DNA from: Spirochaetaceae bacterium | GTDB lineage: Bacteria > Spirochaetota > Spirochaetia > B11-G9 | DNA length: 40,125 nt | Direction of reading: 5' to 3' | NCBI GenBank assembly: GCA_015493635.1 | Contig: WGCU01000040.1 | Coordinates: 1-40,125 of the forward strand | Shown: positions 24,350 through 33,358 of the stretch, one piece after another | How the letters are laid out: the number at the start of each line of letters is the position of its first letter | How positions within the stretch are numbered: the stretch's first letter is position 1 | Position numbers and translations under genes: made by a program | The notes under the pieces: model-generated | The model's input: the letters and a program-made list of their open reading frames with translations, nothing else | What the model was told of the DNA's origin: nothing | Databases searched by the model: none

Positions 24350-25327
24350 TTAAGGAACAGGGACAACTTTAAGCATCTGACTTATCACATCATCGGCAGT
24401 AAGTTCTTCCGATTCGGCTTCATACGACAGGACTATCCGGTGACGCAGAACATCATACACAACAGATTTTACATCATCGGGGATGACAAACGTTCTTCCT
24501 TCAAAGAGAGCGTGAACCTTGGCACACCGGTACAGAAAGAGGGTTGCTCTTGTTGATGCACCGTAATCGATAAACCGGGAGTAAGACCGCAATCCTCCCT
24601 CTTTTGCCCGTGATGCGGCAATAACAGCAACAATGTACTCCTCTATCCGTTCATCGACAAGTATATCCTGAGCTGCTTGTTTCAGTTCCCCCAACTGCCG
24701 CAGGGAAAGGGTTTTCTTTACGGAGATTTTTTTATCAACTCCCATCCTGCGGAGGATGACAAGCTCTTCCTCCTGCGATGGATAGACAACTTTTAGCTTC
24801 ATGATGAATCTGTCAAGCTGTGCTTCCGGAAGAGGATAGGTTCCTTCCTGTTCAATAGGGTTCTGGGTAGCCATAACAAAAAAAGGATCCGGCAATGGGT
24901 AGGTCTGATCGCCGATGGTTACCTGGCGTTCCTCCATTGCTTCCAACAGGGCGGACTGGACTTTGGCGGGAGCTCTGTTCACCTCATCCGCGAGAATGAT
25001 ATTTGAAAACACCGGTCCTTTCCGGGCAACGAACTCCTGGGTCTGTTGCCGGTAGATAAGCGTTCCGATTAAATCCGCAGGCAGAAGATCGGGAGTAAAC
25101 TGAATCCGCTTAAAGCCTGTATCAATTACTTCGGAGAGGGTTTTTACCGTCAGTGTTTTTGCAAGACCGGGGACTCCTTCCAGAAGAACATGCCCCTCAG
25201 CGATAAGTGCCATAAGAATACCGTCTATCATGGCGTTCTGGCCTATGACTCTCCTATTAATCTCTTTTCTGCATGAATCAATATATTTTGATGATATGGC
25301 AATCCGCTCTTCAAGTTCTTTCAACAT
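24350..25327 (-). CDS. moxR: MoxR family AAA+ ATPase
   Basis: First gene of the Bat operon. The 325-residue ATPase has Walker A EGVPGLAKT, Walker B NIILADEVNRAP, sensor 1 VMATQNPIEQEGTYPLPEAQLDRF, and a C-terminal lid region (YIVAVIAASRAKEGG...SYSRFIDYGASTRATLFL). MoxR ATPases are thought to work as chaperones that insert cofactors or open VWA partners. I chose the ATG at 25327, since GGGGAA lies 4 nt upstream; an ATG at 25345 would add six residues but sits almost at the predicted transcript start. The operon appears to run from here to smr with every gene overlapping or nearly so. Confidence 0.94.
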   Translation of the reverse strand: MLKELEERIAISSKYIDSCRKEINRRVIGQNAMIDGILMALIAEGHVLLEGVPGLAKTLTVKTLSEVIDTGFKRIQFTPDLLPADLIGTLIYRQQTQEFVARKGPVFSNIILADEVNRAPAKVQSALLEAMEERQVTIGDQTYPLPDPFFVMATQNPIEQEGTYPLPEAQLDRFIMKLKVVYPSQEEELVILRRMGVDKKISVKKTLSLRQLGELKQAAQDILVDERIEEYIVAVIAASRAKEGGLRSYSRFIDYGASTRATLFLYRCAKVHALFEGRTFVIPDDVKSVVYDVLRHRIVLSYEAESEELTADDVISQMLKVVPVP

Positions 25328-25328
25328 C

Positions 25329-25358
25329 TTGTTCCCCGTAAACATTTGGCACTATAAT
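25329..25358 (+). promoter_or_regulatory. Candidate promoter for the PHP phosphatase gene
   Basis: TATAAT (25353-25358) is a perfect -10, with TTGTTC (25329-25334) 18 bp upstream. It overlaps the promoter of the Bat operon on the other strand, and between them lies the near-palindrome ATCAT-GT-ATGAT (25359-25370). Confidence 0.45.
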
Positions 25359-25378
25359 ATCATGTATGATACAATCAA
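25351..25378 (-). promoter_or_regulatory. Candidate promoter of the Bat operon
   Basis: On the minus strand TTGATT (25373-25378), a 16-bp spacer and TATAGT (25351-25356) lie ahead of moxR. The predicted transcript starts close to 25345. The spacer contains most of the near-palindrome ATCAT-GT-ATGAT, a possible operator that could affect both directions. Confidence 0.45.
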
Positions 25379-25396
25379 TAAGGACAGAGTGTAAAC

Positions 25397-26242
25397 ATGA
25401 TTTATGTAAATTATCACAGTCATTCCACATACTGCGACGGTAAAGGCAGTCTGGAGGATTACGTAACCGAAGCCCTGAAACAGAATTTAACAGTTCTGGG
25501 TTTTTCCAGTCATGCCCCTCTCCCTTTTCCCAACGACTGGACAATGAAAAAGTCCGCTCTAAAAGCTTACCTTACAGAAGCCGCCCAGTTAAAAAAGAAA
25601 TACAGAGACCGGATAGAGCTGTATACAGGACTTGAAATTGACTATATCAGCGGACTCATGGCACCGTCGGATCCTTTTTATGCTTCTCTTGATCTCGACT
25701 TTATTATCGGTTCCGTCCATGTGCTTAAGGATACATCAACAGGAGAGTATCCGGGAATTGATTATACTGACAAGGATATGGACCAGCTTCTTGCCGGCAG
25801 CTTTGACGGAGACTCAAGACGTCTCGTCCGGACATACTACTCCAGAGTCCGGTCAATGATACAAAAGGGAGGTTTTACCTTTCTTGGACACATGGACGTT
25901 GTCAAAAAGACAAATATAAACTCTAAATACTTTGATGAGCATGAACCCTGGTACTATGAAGAAATTCTTCATACACTGGATGCGGTCCAGTCCGCGGGAA
26001 TTATGATGGAAGTCAATACCGGAAACAGCAGATGGCAGGGAATTGAATCAATCTACCCCTCTCCATGGATCATAAAACTATGCAGAGAAAGGGAAATCCC
26101 CCTTGTGCTGAACTCCGATGCGCATCTTCCCGGAAGGCTGACTGTACACTTCGATAGGGCACTGGAAATTCTTAAAGATGCGGGATACCGGGAAACCATG
26201 GTACTGAGGGAAGGGGAATGGAGACCGGAAAAACTGGAATAA
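25397..26242 (+). CDS. PHP-family histidinol-phosphatase-like hydrolase
   Basis: A 281-residue metal-dependent phosphoesterase of the PHP superfamily, close to the HisK-type histidinol phosphatases. The metal-binding motifs are visible in order: HSHSTYCDG (7-15), FSSHAPL near 37, GLEIDY, GSVHVL, GHMDVVKK and the final NSDAH. No other histidine-biosynthesis gene lies nearby, so the substrate could also be another phosphate ester. AAGGA precedes the ATG by about 10 nt. It is followed 11 bp later by the HD-GYP gene, and the two probably share a transcript. Confidence 0.85.
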   Translation: MIYVNYHSHSTYCDGKGSLEDYVTEALKQNLTVLGFSSHAPLPFPNDWTMKKSALKAYLTEAAQLKKKYRDRIELYTGLEIDYISGLMAPSDPFYASLDLDFIIGSVHVLKDTSTGEYPGIDYTDKDMDQLLAGSFDGDSRRLVRTYYSRVRSMIQKGGFTFLGHMDVVKKTNINSKYFDEHEPWYYEEILHTLDAVQSAGIMMEVNTGNSRWQGIESIYPSPWIIKLCREREIPLVLNSDAHLPGRLTVHFDRALEILKDAGYRETMVLREGEWRPEKLE

Positions 26243-26253
26243 AGGAATAAACG

Positions 26254-27078
26254 ATGGAAGATCAGGAAAAGAGAATTCATGAACTTGAAAATGAAATCAA
26301 AAGTCTGAAAGATGTCCGGAAAACCCTGAGGCATAATTTCCAGGGGATGGTGCAGCTCCTCGTTGAAACAATATCCTTAAGCAACCGGTTTTTAGGCGGG
26401 CATCTAAAACGGACATCCGTTATGATTAAGTCTTTCCTTGAAAAGCAGAACCTCCCCAAAGATTCTGTTTTCTTCGCTTACTATGCCGCATTGCTCCACG
26501 ATATAGGACTTGTAGGGGAGGATGCGGTTATTATTGAAAAGCCCAGAGCAGAACTAAGCGAAGAAGAGGAGAAACTTTTTTTACTGCACCCCGTCCGGGG
26601 GTATGAAATTGTAAACTCCATCTATAATTTGAAACGTATAGCTGCCAGCATCCGTGCCCACCATGAAAACTATGATGGTACCGGGTTCCCTGACAAACTC
26701 ATCGGCAGGGAAATTCCAGAAGTATCCCGGCTTCTCCATATAGTGGACGACTTCGATCACTACCGGTTTAAATACAACTCCACACCGAAAGAAGCTGTTG
26801 CAAAACTGCTTGACGGAGCGGGTACTGTCTACGATCCGGAAATGGTTAATCAGTTTGAATCTTTTATCAACCTCTACTATCAGGATACATCCCATACTGC
26901 AAAAACGGTTAATCTTGACAGACTGGAATCCGGAATGTACCTTGATGAGGATATCATTCTGTCAAACGGAGTACTTCTTGCACCGAAAGGAATAATACTG
27001 GACAACCTTGCCGTTGCCAAAATACATTCATTCTCTTCAATGATCAGGGGCGGCCATGTGATCAGGGTTATCTATTAA
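26254..27078 (+). CDS. HD-GYP domain phosphodiesterase (probable c-di-GMP hydrolase)
   Basis: A 274-residue protein. An N-terminal coiled coil (about 1-28, RIHELENEIKSLKDVRKTL) precedes an HD-GYP domain: GGHLKRT (H50), ALLHDIGLVGEDAVI (H82-D83), LHPVRGYEI (H112), RAHHENYDGTGFP (H136-H137, with GFP in place of GYP) and IPEVSRLLHIVDDFD. The C-terminus (LESGMYLDEDIILSNGVLLAPKGIILD) is the domain often found after HD-GYP. Such proteins break down cyclic di-GMP. There is no receiver domain, so a signal would enter through the coiled coil or the C-terminus. AAAGGA precedes the ATG. Its tail overlaps the iclR-like gene by 11 bp. Confidence 0.85.
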   Translation: MEDQEKRIHELENEIKSLKDVRKTLRHNFQGMVQLLVETISLSNRFLGGHLKRTSVMIKSFLEKQNLPKDSVFFAYYAALLHDIGLVGEDAVIIEKPRAELSEEEEKLFLLHPVRGYEIVNSIYNLKRIAASIRAHHENYDGTGFPDKLIGREIPEVSRLLHIVDDFDHYRFKYNSTPKEAVAKLLDGAGTVYDPEMVNQFESFINLYYQDTSHTAKTVNLDRLESGMYLDEDIILSNGVLLAPKGIILDNLAVAKIHSFSSMIRGGHVIRVIY

Positions 27079-27826
27079 GAACATCGTCCATCTGCAGAAT
27101 TACTGCTATCTTTCCAGCTACTTCCTGAAGGTCCTTAACAAGGTGCATCATCCTTTCCCGGGTCAAGTGTGAAGATGAACCGGAAAAACTCACTGCACCG
27201 TAAAAATTTATCCGTTTCACATAGAGAGGAACACCAACACAGGACAACCCGAGCTCCATCTCTTCCTGTTCAAGACTGAATCCATTGCTTTTGACATCCT
27301 CAATCTGTTGAAGCAGTTTTTTCTTGTCCGTAATGGTGTGTGGGGTCAGGGGGGTAAGGCTGATATGCTTGATAATTTCATCCCGTTTATAATCAGGAAG
27401 CGCAGAAAGAACCGCTTTTCCAAGTGCGGTACTGTGAAAGGGGAGTCTGTCTCCCAGACGGGCACGCATCTGAAGCCCCCGTGAACTTTCAACTTTATCA
27501 AGATACAGTGCCGCCCCGTTGATGAGACCCGCAAAACTCAGCGTTTCATTTACGGTGCTGCTGCAGTTATAAACAAGGGGATGCACCCGTTCAACAATCC
27601 TGCTCTGTATATCCACCTGATGACCAAGAGAGAAAAGCTCCATCCCCAGAAACCAGCTTCCATTTCTTCTTTCCAGAAGATTTAGGGATTCAAGTGTTTC
27701 CAGATAACGGAACATCGTTGTTTTATTCATTGCAAGATGCCGTCCGAGTTCACTTAACGTAAGCTCTCCCTGATGATCTGCAACATACCGGATTATGGCA
27801 AACGCTTTTTTAACAGAGCTGCTCAT
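27068..27826 (-). CDS. IclR family transcriptional regulator
   Basis: A 252-residue regulator with an N-terminal winged helix (AFAIIRYVADHQGELTLSELGRHLAMNKTTMFRYLETLESLNLLER) and the C-terminal IclR effector domain (YLDKVESSRGLQMRARLGDRLPFHSTALGKAVLSALP, GFSLEQEEMELGLSCVGVPLY). The effector is unknown. It is divergent from the ABC exporter genes across a 161-bp gap, so it may control them and itself. AGGACG lies directly before the ATG. Confidence 0.9.
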   Translation of the reverse strand: MSSSVKKAFAIIRYVADHQGELTLSELGRHLAMNKTTMFRYLETLESLNLLERRNGSWFLGMELFSLGHQVDIQSRIVERVHPLVYNCSSTVNETLSFAGLINGAALYLDKVESSRGLQMRARLGDRLPFHSTALGKAVLSALPDYKRDEIIKHISLTPLTPHTITDKKKLLQQIEDVKSNGFSLEQEEMELGLSCVGVPLYVKRINFYGAVSFSGSSSHLTRERMMHLVKDLQEVAGKIAVILQMDDVLNR

Positions 27827-27925
27827 CGTCCTGTTTCTCTACGTTTCATTATTTGTACCTCAGTTCGTTTATACGTAACATACTATCCCATAATTGCCTT
27901 CAAGGGAAGAGAAAAACTAATTTTA

Positions 27926-27955
27926 TTGACCACGGCAGGGATCCTTAAGTATATT
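27926..27955 (+). promoter_or_regulatory. Candidate promoter for the ABC exporter operon
   Basis: TTGACC (27926-27931), an 18-bp spacer and TATATT (27950-27955), leaving a leader of about 27 nt before the ATG at 27988. Confidence 0.5.
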
Positions 27956-27979
27956 GGATGAATATGATACATTAAGGAT
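27941..27979. promoter_or_regulatory. Inverted repeat across the ABC exporter promoter
   Basis: ATCCTTAA (27941-27948) and TTAAGGAT (27972-27979) are perfect 8-bp inverted copies with centres 31 bp apart, close to three helical turns. The left arm lies in the promoter spacer and the right arm holds the AAGGA ribosome-binding site. Since the left arm is upstream of the predicted transcript start, an RNA hairpin is unlikely, and a dimeric regulator site (perhaps for the adjacent IclR protein) is a better guess. Confidence 0.4.
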
Positions 27980-27987
27980 GCCTCAGC

Positions 27988-30174
27988 ATGTTACGTCTTA
28001 CACGATATCTCAAACCGTACCTTCTTCTTATCATTTTTACTGTTGTTCTTCTTTTTATCCAGGCATATGCAAACCTTGCGCTGCCGGATTACATGTCTGA
28101 TATTGTCAATATTGGGATACAGCAGGGGGGAGTTGAGAATGCAGTACCTCTTGCTGTCAGTAAAAAGAAGATGGATATGCTTCTTCTTTTTATGAAACCC
28201 GGAGAAGCAAAACAGGTCCTTTCGGACTACAGCCTGATTGACACAAAGAGTCCGGATTTTAAACAGAATGTATTGAAATATCCCGCACTGCGCTCCGAAG
28301 CAGTGTACGTACGGAAAAATATTCAGTCTAAAGAGATACAGGCCCTGAATCCCGTTATGGGAAAGGCTTGGGTCATTGTTTCAGGCGGTAACCGGCCTGC
28401 TTTTGCTAAAAAGGGATTTGATCCGGCAAAACTGCTTAAGGGGATGAGTGAAAACGAACGGACTCTCATTATGCAGAAAATAATGGATAAGATTAATTCC
28501 ATGAGCCCCAAAATGATCATTCAAGCAGCGTCCATACCTATACGGCAGGAGTACGATGCCCTCGGCATGGACAAGGCCCGGCTTTCCATTCAGTATATGT
28601 ATCACACAGGCGCCTTGATGCTCCTTCTCACCCTCATTTCAGCTCTCGCTGCCATTACCACAGGACTCCTTTCAGCCAGAATTGCCGTAGGCTTCGCGCG
28701 GGATCTGCGTGCCGCGCTTTTTACCCGGGTAGAGAATTTCAGTGCCGCCGAGTTTGATACCTTTTCAACCGCCTCTCTTATAACCCGCTCCACCAATGAT
28801 ATCATGCAGATTCAGACGGCTCTTGTCATGCTTGTCAGTCGTGCTTTCTATGCTCCCATTATCGGTATCGGGGGCATTATCCGTGCGGTGGGGAAAAGCA
28901 CGTCCATGTGGTGGATCATTGCTCTTGCTGTCGGAATCCTTATAATGGTTATCTTTTCAATCTATAAAGTTATCGTTCCAAAGTTCAAAGTCATGCAGAA
29001 GCTTATGGATAAACTGAATCTTGTCGGCAGGGAGATTCTTTCCGGTATGATGGTTATCCGTGCTTTTAACATGGAAACCCACGAAGAAAAGCGGTTTGAC
29101 GGAACAAACAGGGATCTGACACAAACCATGCTGTCTATCAACAGGGTCATCGTTGTCCTTATGCCTGTTCTTATTCTTATCATGAACGGAATCTCCCTTC
29201 TCATTATATGGATAGGGGCAAAACAGGTGGCCGCTTCATCGATGCAGGTAGGGGACATGATGGCGTTTATGCAGTACGCCATGCAGATTGTCTTTGCATT
29301 TCTTATGCTCTCCATGATGTTCATCATGATTCCCCGGGCGGCTGTTTCCGGTGGCAGGGTCGCTGAAGTTCTTGAAACAGCACCTTCCGTTACCGACCCG
29401 GAAGAACCGGAGTCTTTTGGAACCGGTTTTGACGGTACGGTGGAATTCCGCGGCGTATCATTCCGATACCCGGGTGCAGAAGAAGACGCTCTCCACGATA
29501 TATCGTTTACCGTTAAAAAAGGGGAAACAACCGCTATTATAGGTGCAACCGGATCGGGAAAAAGCACCATTGTCCATCTTATCCCCCGGTTTTACGATGT
29601 TTCTACAGGCACAGTTTTTGTCGGAGGAAAGGATGTAAGACGGGTAACACAGCATGAACTTCGGGACAAAATCGGATACGTCCCCCAGAAATCAACGCTG
29701 TTTTCAGGTACCATCAGGGAAAATCTACAGTATGGTGATGAGAACGCAAAGGAAGAAAAACTAATGGAGGCAGCTGAACTTGCTCAGATATCAGATTTCA
29801 TACACTCATCACCGGACGGTATGGATTCTGAAATATCCCAGGCGGGAGTAAATGTCTCAGGAGGACAGAAGCAGCGTCTCTCCATTGCAAGAACCGTTGT
29901 AAAAAACCCTCCTATCTATATTTTTGATGACAGTTTCTCCGCCCTTGACTTTAAAACTGATGCTGAAATACGGCAAGCATTAAAAATACACGCCCGCTCA
30001 AGCAGTATTATTATCGTTGCCCAGAGAGTTGCAACCGTTAAACAGGCGCAGCAGATTATTGTCCTCGATGAAGGCCGGATTGTCGGCAAAGGGACACATA
30101 AAGAGCTTATGGAAACCTGCCGGCCGTACCGGGAAATTGCCATGTCCCAGCTTACCATGGAGGAACTCGCATGA
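27988..30174 (+). CDS. Heterodimeric ABC exporter, degenerate-site subunit
   Basis: A 728-residue ABC half-exporter: six membrane helices, then an ATPase domain with Walker A GATGSGKST (519-527), signature VSGGQ (623-627), Walker B ending in Asp-Asp (D647-D648) where the catalytic Glu should be, and Gln (Q679) in place of the switch His. These changes mark the non-catalytic site of a heterodimeric exporter, as in TM287/288 or BmrCD. Its LSGGQ-type signature is intact, so it completes the active site of its partner. A loop of about 170 residues between the first two helices (about 30-205) is an unusual extracytoplasmic insertion. Its stop overlaps the partner start (ATGA). Confidence 0.9.
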   Translation: MLRLTRYLKPYLLLIIFTVVLLFIQAYANLALPDYMSDIVNIGIQQGGVENAVPLAVSKKKMDMLLLFMKPGEAKQVLSDYSLIDTKSPDFKQNVLKYPALRSEAVYVRKNIQSKEIQALNPVMGKAWVIVSGGNRPAFAKKGFDPAKLLKGMSENERTLIMQKIMDKINSMSPKMIIQAASIPIRQEYDALGMDKARLSIQYMYHTGALMLLLTLISALAAITTGLLSARIAVGFARDLRAALFTRVENFSAAEFDTFSTASLITRSTNDIMQIQTALVMLVSRAFYAPIIGIGGIIRAVGKSTSMWWIIALAVGILIMVIFSIYKVIVPKFKVMQKLMDKLNLVGREILSGMMVIRAFNMETHEEKRFDGTNRDLTQTMLSINRVIVVLMPVLILIMNGISLLIIWIGAKQVAASSMQVGDMMAFMQYAMQIVFAFLMLSMMFIMIPRAAVSGGRVAEVLETAPSVTDPEEPESFGTGFDGTVEFRGVSFRYPGAEEDALHDISFTVKKGETTAIIGATGSGKSTIVHLIPRFYDVSTGTVFVGGKDVRRVTQHELRDKIGYVPQKSTLFSGTIRENLQYGDENAKEEKLMEAAELAQISDFIHSSPDGMDSEISQAGVNVSGGQKQRLSIARTVVKNPPIYIFDDSFSALDFKTDAEIRQALKIHARSSSIIIVAQRVATVKQAQQIIVLDEGRIVGKGTHKELMETCRPYREIAMSQLTMEELA

Positions 30175-32027
30175 ACACAAAATCAACACCGCGACCCATG
30201 TCCGGCAGAGGCATGATGGGACGGCACATGGGAATGAACAGCGGAGAAAAGGCAAAGAATTTCAAGGGAACCATGAAGAAACTCATTCAGTACCTTGGGG
30301 AATACAAACTTACCATAACCCTTACGCTTCTCGTTGCGGCAGGATCGACGGTATTTTCAATAATCGGACCAAAAACATTGGGAAAAGCAACCACAAAACT
30401 TTTTGAAGGCGCTATTTCCCAGATAACCGGAACAGGAACCATAGATTTCGGATATATCGGCCGGATTATTCTTATCGTACTCGGTCTGTATCTTTGCTCG
30501 GCACTGTTCAGATATGTACAAGGCTGGATAATGGCAGGAATCTCGGTAAAGATAACCTACCGCTTCAGACGTGATATAGCGGAAAAGATAAACAGGATGC
30601 CTCTTAAATATTTTGACGGAACAAGCCATGGTGAGGTACTCTCCCGAATTACCAACGACGTGGATACCATAAACAGAACGTTAAGTCAGAGTATGTCCCA
30701 GATTGTTACATCCCTGGCTACCGTAATCGGTATCCTTGTCATGATGCTGTCCATCAGCTGGCAGATGACCCTTATTGCTCTTACCATTATACCTGTCTCC
30801 ATGCTTATTGTAAGCATCATAATCAAACAGTCACAGAAATACTTTAAAATTCAACAGGAATATATCGGGCACCTTAACGGACATGTGGAAGAAATGTACG
30901 GCGGCCATACGGTGATGAAGGCGTTTAACGGGGAACAGAAAAGTATTGACAAATTTCAGGTTCTCAACAGTACCATGTACAAAGTCGGCTGGAAGGCTCA
31001 GTTCCTTTCCAGAATGATGATGCCGATAATGACCGTTGTCGGCAACCTCGGATATATTGCGGTAAGTATTCTCGGAGGTTACCTGGCTGTTAAAAAAACC
31101 ATTACCGTAGGGGATATCCAGGCGTTTATCCAGTATGTACGTAATTTTACACAGCCTATTACCCAGCTTGCCAACATTTCCAACGTCCTGCAGCAGACAG
31201 CCGCCGCGGCAGAGCGTATTTTTGAGTTTCTTGCAGAGGAAGAGGAACTGCCCGAAGCTGAAAACCCGGTGGAACTTACAGACGTATCGGGTAAAGTGGA
31301 GTTTAAGGGCATCCACTTCGGATACAGCCCGGATAAACCTGTTATAAAAAACTTTTCAGCCACCGCAGAACCCGGACAGAAAATTGCAATTGTCGGTCCT
31401 ACAGGGGCGGGAAAAACAACGATTGTAAAACTGCTTATGCGTTACTACGATGTTACTTCCGGACAAATTCTTATAGACGGACACCCGATACAGACATTAA
31501 GCCGTTCCCACCTGCGTACAATGTTCGGGATGGTACTTCAGGACACGTGGCTGTTCAACGGAACCATTATGGAAAACATCCGGTACGGGAATCCAGAGGC
31601 TACTGATGAACAAGTAATAGCCGCAGCAAAAACTGCACATGCCCACCACTTTATACGGACTCTTCCCCGGGGCTATGAAATGATTATCAATGAAGAAGCC
31701 AACAATATTTCACAGGGGCAGATGCAGCTTCTCACTATTGCCCGGGCAATTCTGGCAGATCCGAAGATGCTCATTCTCGATGAGGCTACAAGCTCTGTTG
31801 ATACATTAACCGAAATCCTGATACAGAAAGCCATGGACAACCTGATGCAGGGAAGAACAAGCTTTGTCATAGCCCACCGGCTCTCAACGGTAAAAAACGC
31901 GGATCTTATCCTTGTTCTCAACGAAGGGAATGTTGTGGAGCAGGGAACCCACAGCGAACTTCTCGCATCAGGAGGTTTCTACGCGGAAATATACAACAGC
32001 CAGTTCAGCTATAACGTCCCCGGTTAG
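30171..32027 (+). CDS. Heterodimeric ABC exporter, catalytic-site subunit
   Basis: A 618-residue ABC half-exporter with an N-terminal extension (MNTKSTPRPMSGRGMMGRH), six membrane helices (about 35-330) and an ATPase domain: Walker A GPTGAGKTT (409-417), Walker B LILDEATSS with the catalytic Glu (E538), and switch His (H569, AHRLSTV). The signature is ISQGQ (513-517), not LSGGQ. This is the complement of the upstream subunit: one full catalytic site and one degenerate site. The substrate may be drugs or lipids; none is shown. Its ATG overlaps the upstream stop. Confidence 0.92.
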   Translation: MNTKSTPRPMSGRGMMGRHMGMNSGEKAKNFKGTMKKLIQYLGEYKLTITLTLLVAAGSTVFSIIGPKTLGKATTKLFEGAISQITGTGTIDFGYIGRIILIVLGLYLCSALFRYVQGWIMAGISVKITYRFRRDIAEKINRMPLKYFDGTSHGEVLSRITNDVDTINRTLSQSMSQIVTSLATVIGILVMMLSISWQMTLIALTIIPVSMLIVSIIIKQSQKYFKIQQEYIGHLNGHVEEMYGGHTVMKAFNGEQKSIDKFQVLNSTMYKVGWKAQFLSRMMMPIMTVVGNLGYIAVSILGGYLAVKKTITVGDIQAFIQYVRNFTQPITQLANISNVLQQTAAAAERIFEFLAEEEELPEAENPVELTDVSGKVEFKGIHFGYSPDKPVIKNFSATAEPGQKIAIVGPTGAGKTTIVKLLMRYYDVTSGQILIDGHPIQTLSRSHLRTMFGMVLQDTWLFNGTIMENIRYGNPEATDEQVIAAAKTAHAHHFIRTLPRGYEMIINEEANNISQGQMQLLTIARAILADPKMLILDEATSSVDTLTEILIQKAMDNLMQGRTSFVIAHRLSTVKNADLILVLNEGNVVEQGTHSELLASGGFYAEIYNSQFSYNVPG

Positions 32028-32035
32028 TAAGTTCC

Positions 32036-33316
32036 TTACTTTTTAGCAAGGTGCTCCTGAGCAAGACGCTTCCCTTCTTCCTCATCTACCCGTTTCAGCA
32101 GAATTGCCCCTGCTACAAACAGAATAAGTATCGATAATATTCCGTAACGGTTACTTCCTGTCAGTACCGTAACAAGCCCCAGCAGTGTAGGGCCTATGAT
32201 GGTTGCAAACTTACCCAGCATATTAAAGAATCCGAAAAACTCGGCGGCCTTGTTTTCGGGGATCAGCCGGGTGTAGTAACTCCTGCTTAATGCCTGAATA
32301 CCACCCTGAAAAAGTCCAATAGCTACAGCAAGAAGATAAAAATGGAGAACCGTCCGCATCATGAAACCAAGAACCGTAATAATACTGTACGCAAGAATGG
32401 CTACAAACAGAGCATTCTTTACCCCAATCTTCTGAGCAAATTTATGATAGATAAGAGCCGCGGGAAACGCGACAAACTGAACAAGAAGAAGCGCAACAAT
32501 GAGAGACTGTGAAGGGAACCCGAGGGCGACACCATAATCAACTGCCATTTTTATGATGGTATCAACTCCATCGATATAAAACCAGTAAGCAAGAAGAAAC
32601 AACCCGATAACTTTAAGGTGTTTCAGGACGCTTAGCGTATGGACAAGCTGCTTCCAACCCGCCGAAACCGCTTTCCCGAGGGAAAGGGTCTCTTCATCCT
32701 TCGGTTCTTTTACAAAAATCATGATGGGGAGACTAAAAACTGTCCACCAGACCGCGACACTTAAAAATGAAATACGGATCGCGGTAGGACCGTCAGCAAT
32801 ACCGAATAGTTCCGGTTTAAGATACATGAGAACATTCACCGCAAAGAGCAGCCCGCCTCCAATATACCCGAGAGAAAATCCCAGAGAAGAAACATAATCA
32901 ACTTTTTTTGGAGAAGCAACACCGGGAAGAAGTGAATCGTAAAAAATATTCCCGCCGGCAAACCCGACCGTAGCCAGGGCATAAAAAGCGGCAGCCATCT
33001 GCCAGTGTCCCTTCTGAACAAACCAGAGAGCACCGGTCATTATAATACCCAGAAACGCAAAAACACTTAAAAACTTCTTTTTAGCGCTGCCTTTATCAGC
33101 GATTGCTCCCAGAACCGGAGCAAGAGCCGCAACAATGATTGAAGCAATTGAATTTGCAAGTCCCAGGTAGAACGTACTTAACTGAACTGTTTCCCCGGTG
33201 GACCAGTATGCCTTAAAAAAAACAGGGAAAAATCCAGCCATTACCGTTGTCGCGAAAGCACTGTTTGCCCAGTCATACAGAGACCATCCCCATATGGCGC
33301 TTCTCGTATCTTTCAT
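32036..33316 (-). CDS. MFS transporter of the UMF1/Atg22-like family
   Basis: A 426-residue, about twelve-helix transporter. The opening WGWSLYDWANSAFATTVMAGFFPVFF is the hallmark of the UMF1 (Atg22-related) branch of the major facilitator superfamily; the loop ADKGSAKKKFL follows helix 2. Atg22 in yeast exports amino acids from the vacuole, but bacterial substrates are unknown. GAAGGAG lies 6 nt before the ATG. It converges with the ABC genes across an 8-bp gap. Confidence 0.87.
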   Translation of the reverse strand: MKDTRSAIWGWSLYDWANSAFATTVMAGFFPVFFKAYWSTGETVQLSTFYLGLANSIASIIVAALAPVLGAIADKGSAKKKFLSVFAFLGIIMTGALWFVQKGHWQMAAAFYALATVGFAGGNIFYDSLLPGVASPKKVDYVSSLGFSLGYIGGGLLFAVNVLMYLKPELFGIADGPTAIRISFLSVAVWWTVFSLPIMIFVKEPKDEETLSLGKAVSAGWKQLVHTLSVLKHLKVIGLFLLAYWFYIDGVDTIIKMAVDYGVALGFPSQSLIVALLLVQFVAFPAALIYHKFAQKIGVKNALFVAILAYSIITVLGFMMRTVLHFYLLAVAIGLFQGGIQALSRSYYTRLIPENKAAEFFGFFNMLGKFATIIGPTLLGLVTVLTGSNRYGILSILILFVAGAILLKRVDEEEGKRLAQEHLAKK

Positions 33317-33358
33317 ATATTACTCCTTCGGTGATTCCCTGTGTATTGTACCGCTGAA

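Noticed and set aside
27860-27890. GTT-N7-AAC motif in the IclR-ABC gap as an IclR operator
   Set aside because: Only the outer three bases on each side are symmetrical, which is expected by chance; the 8-bp inverted repeat nearby is stronger.
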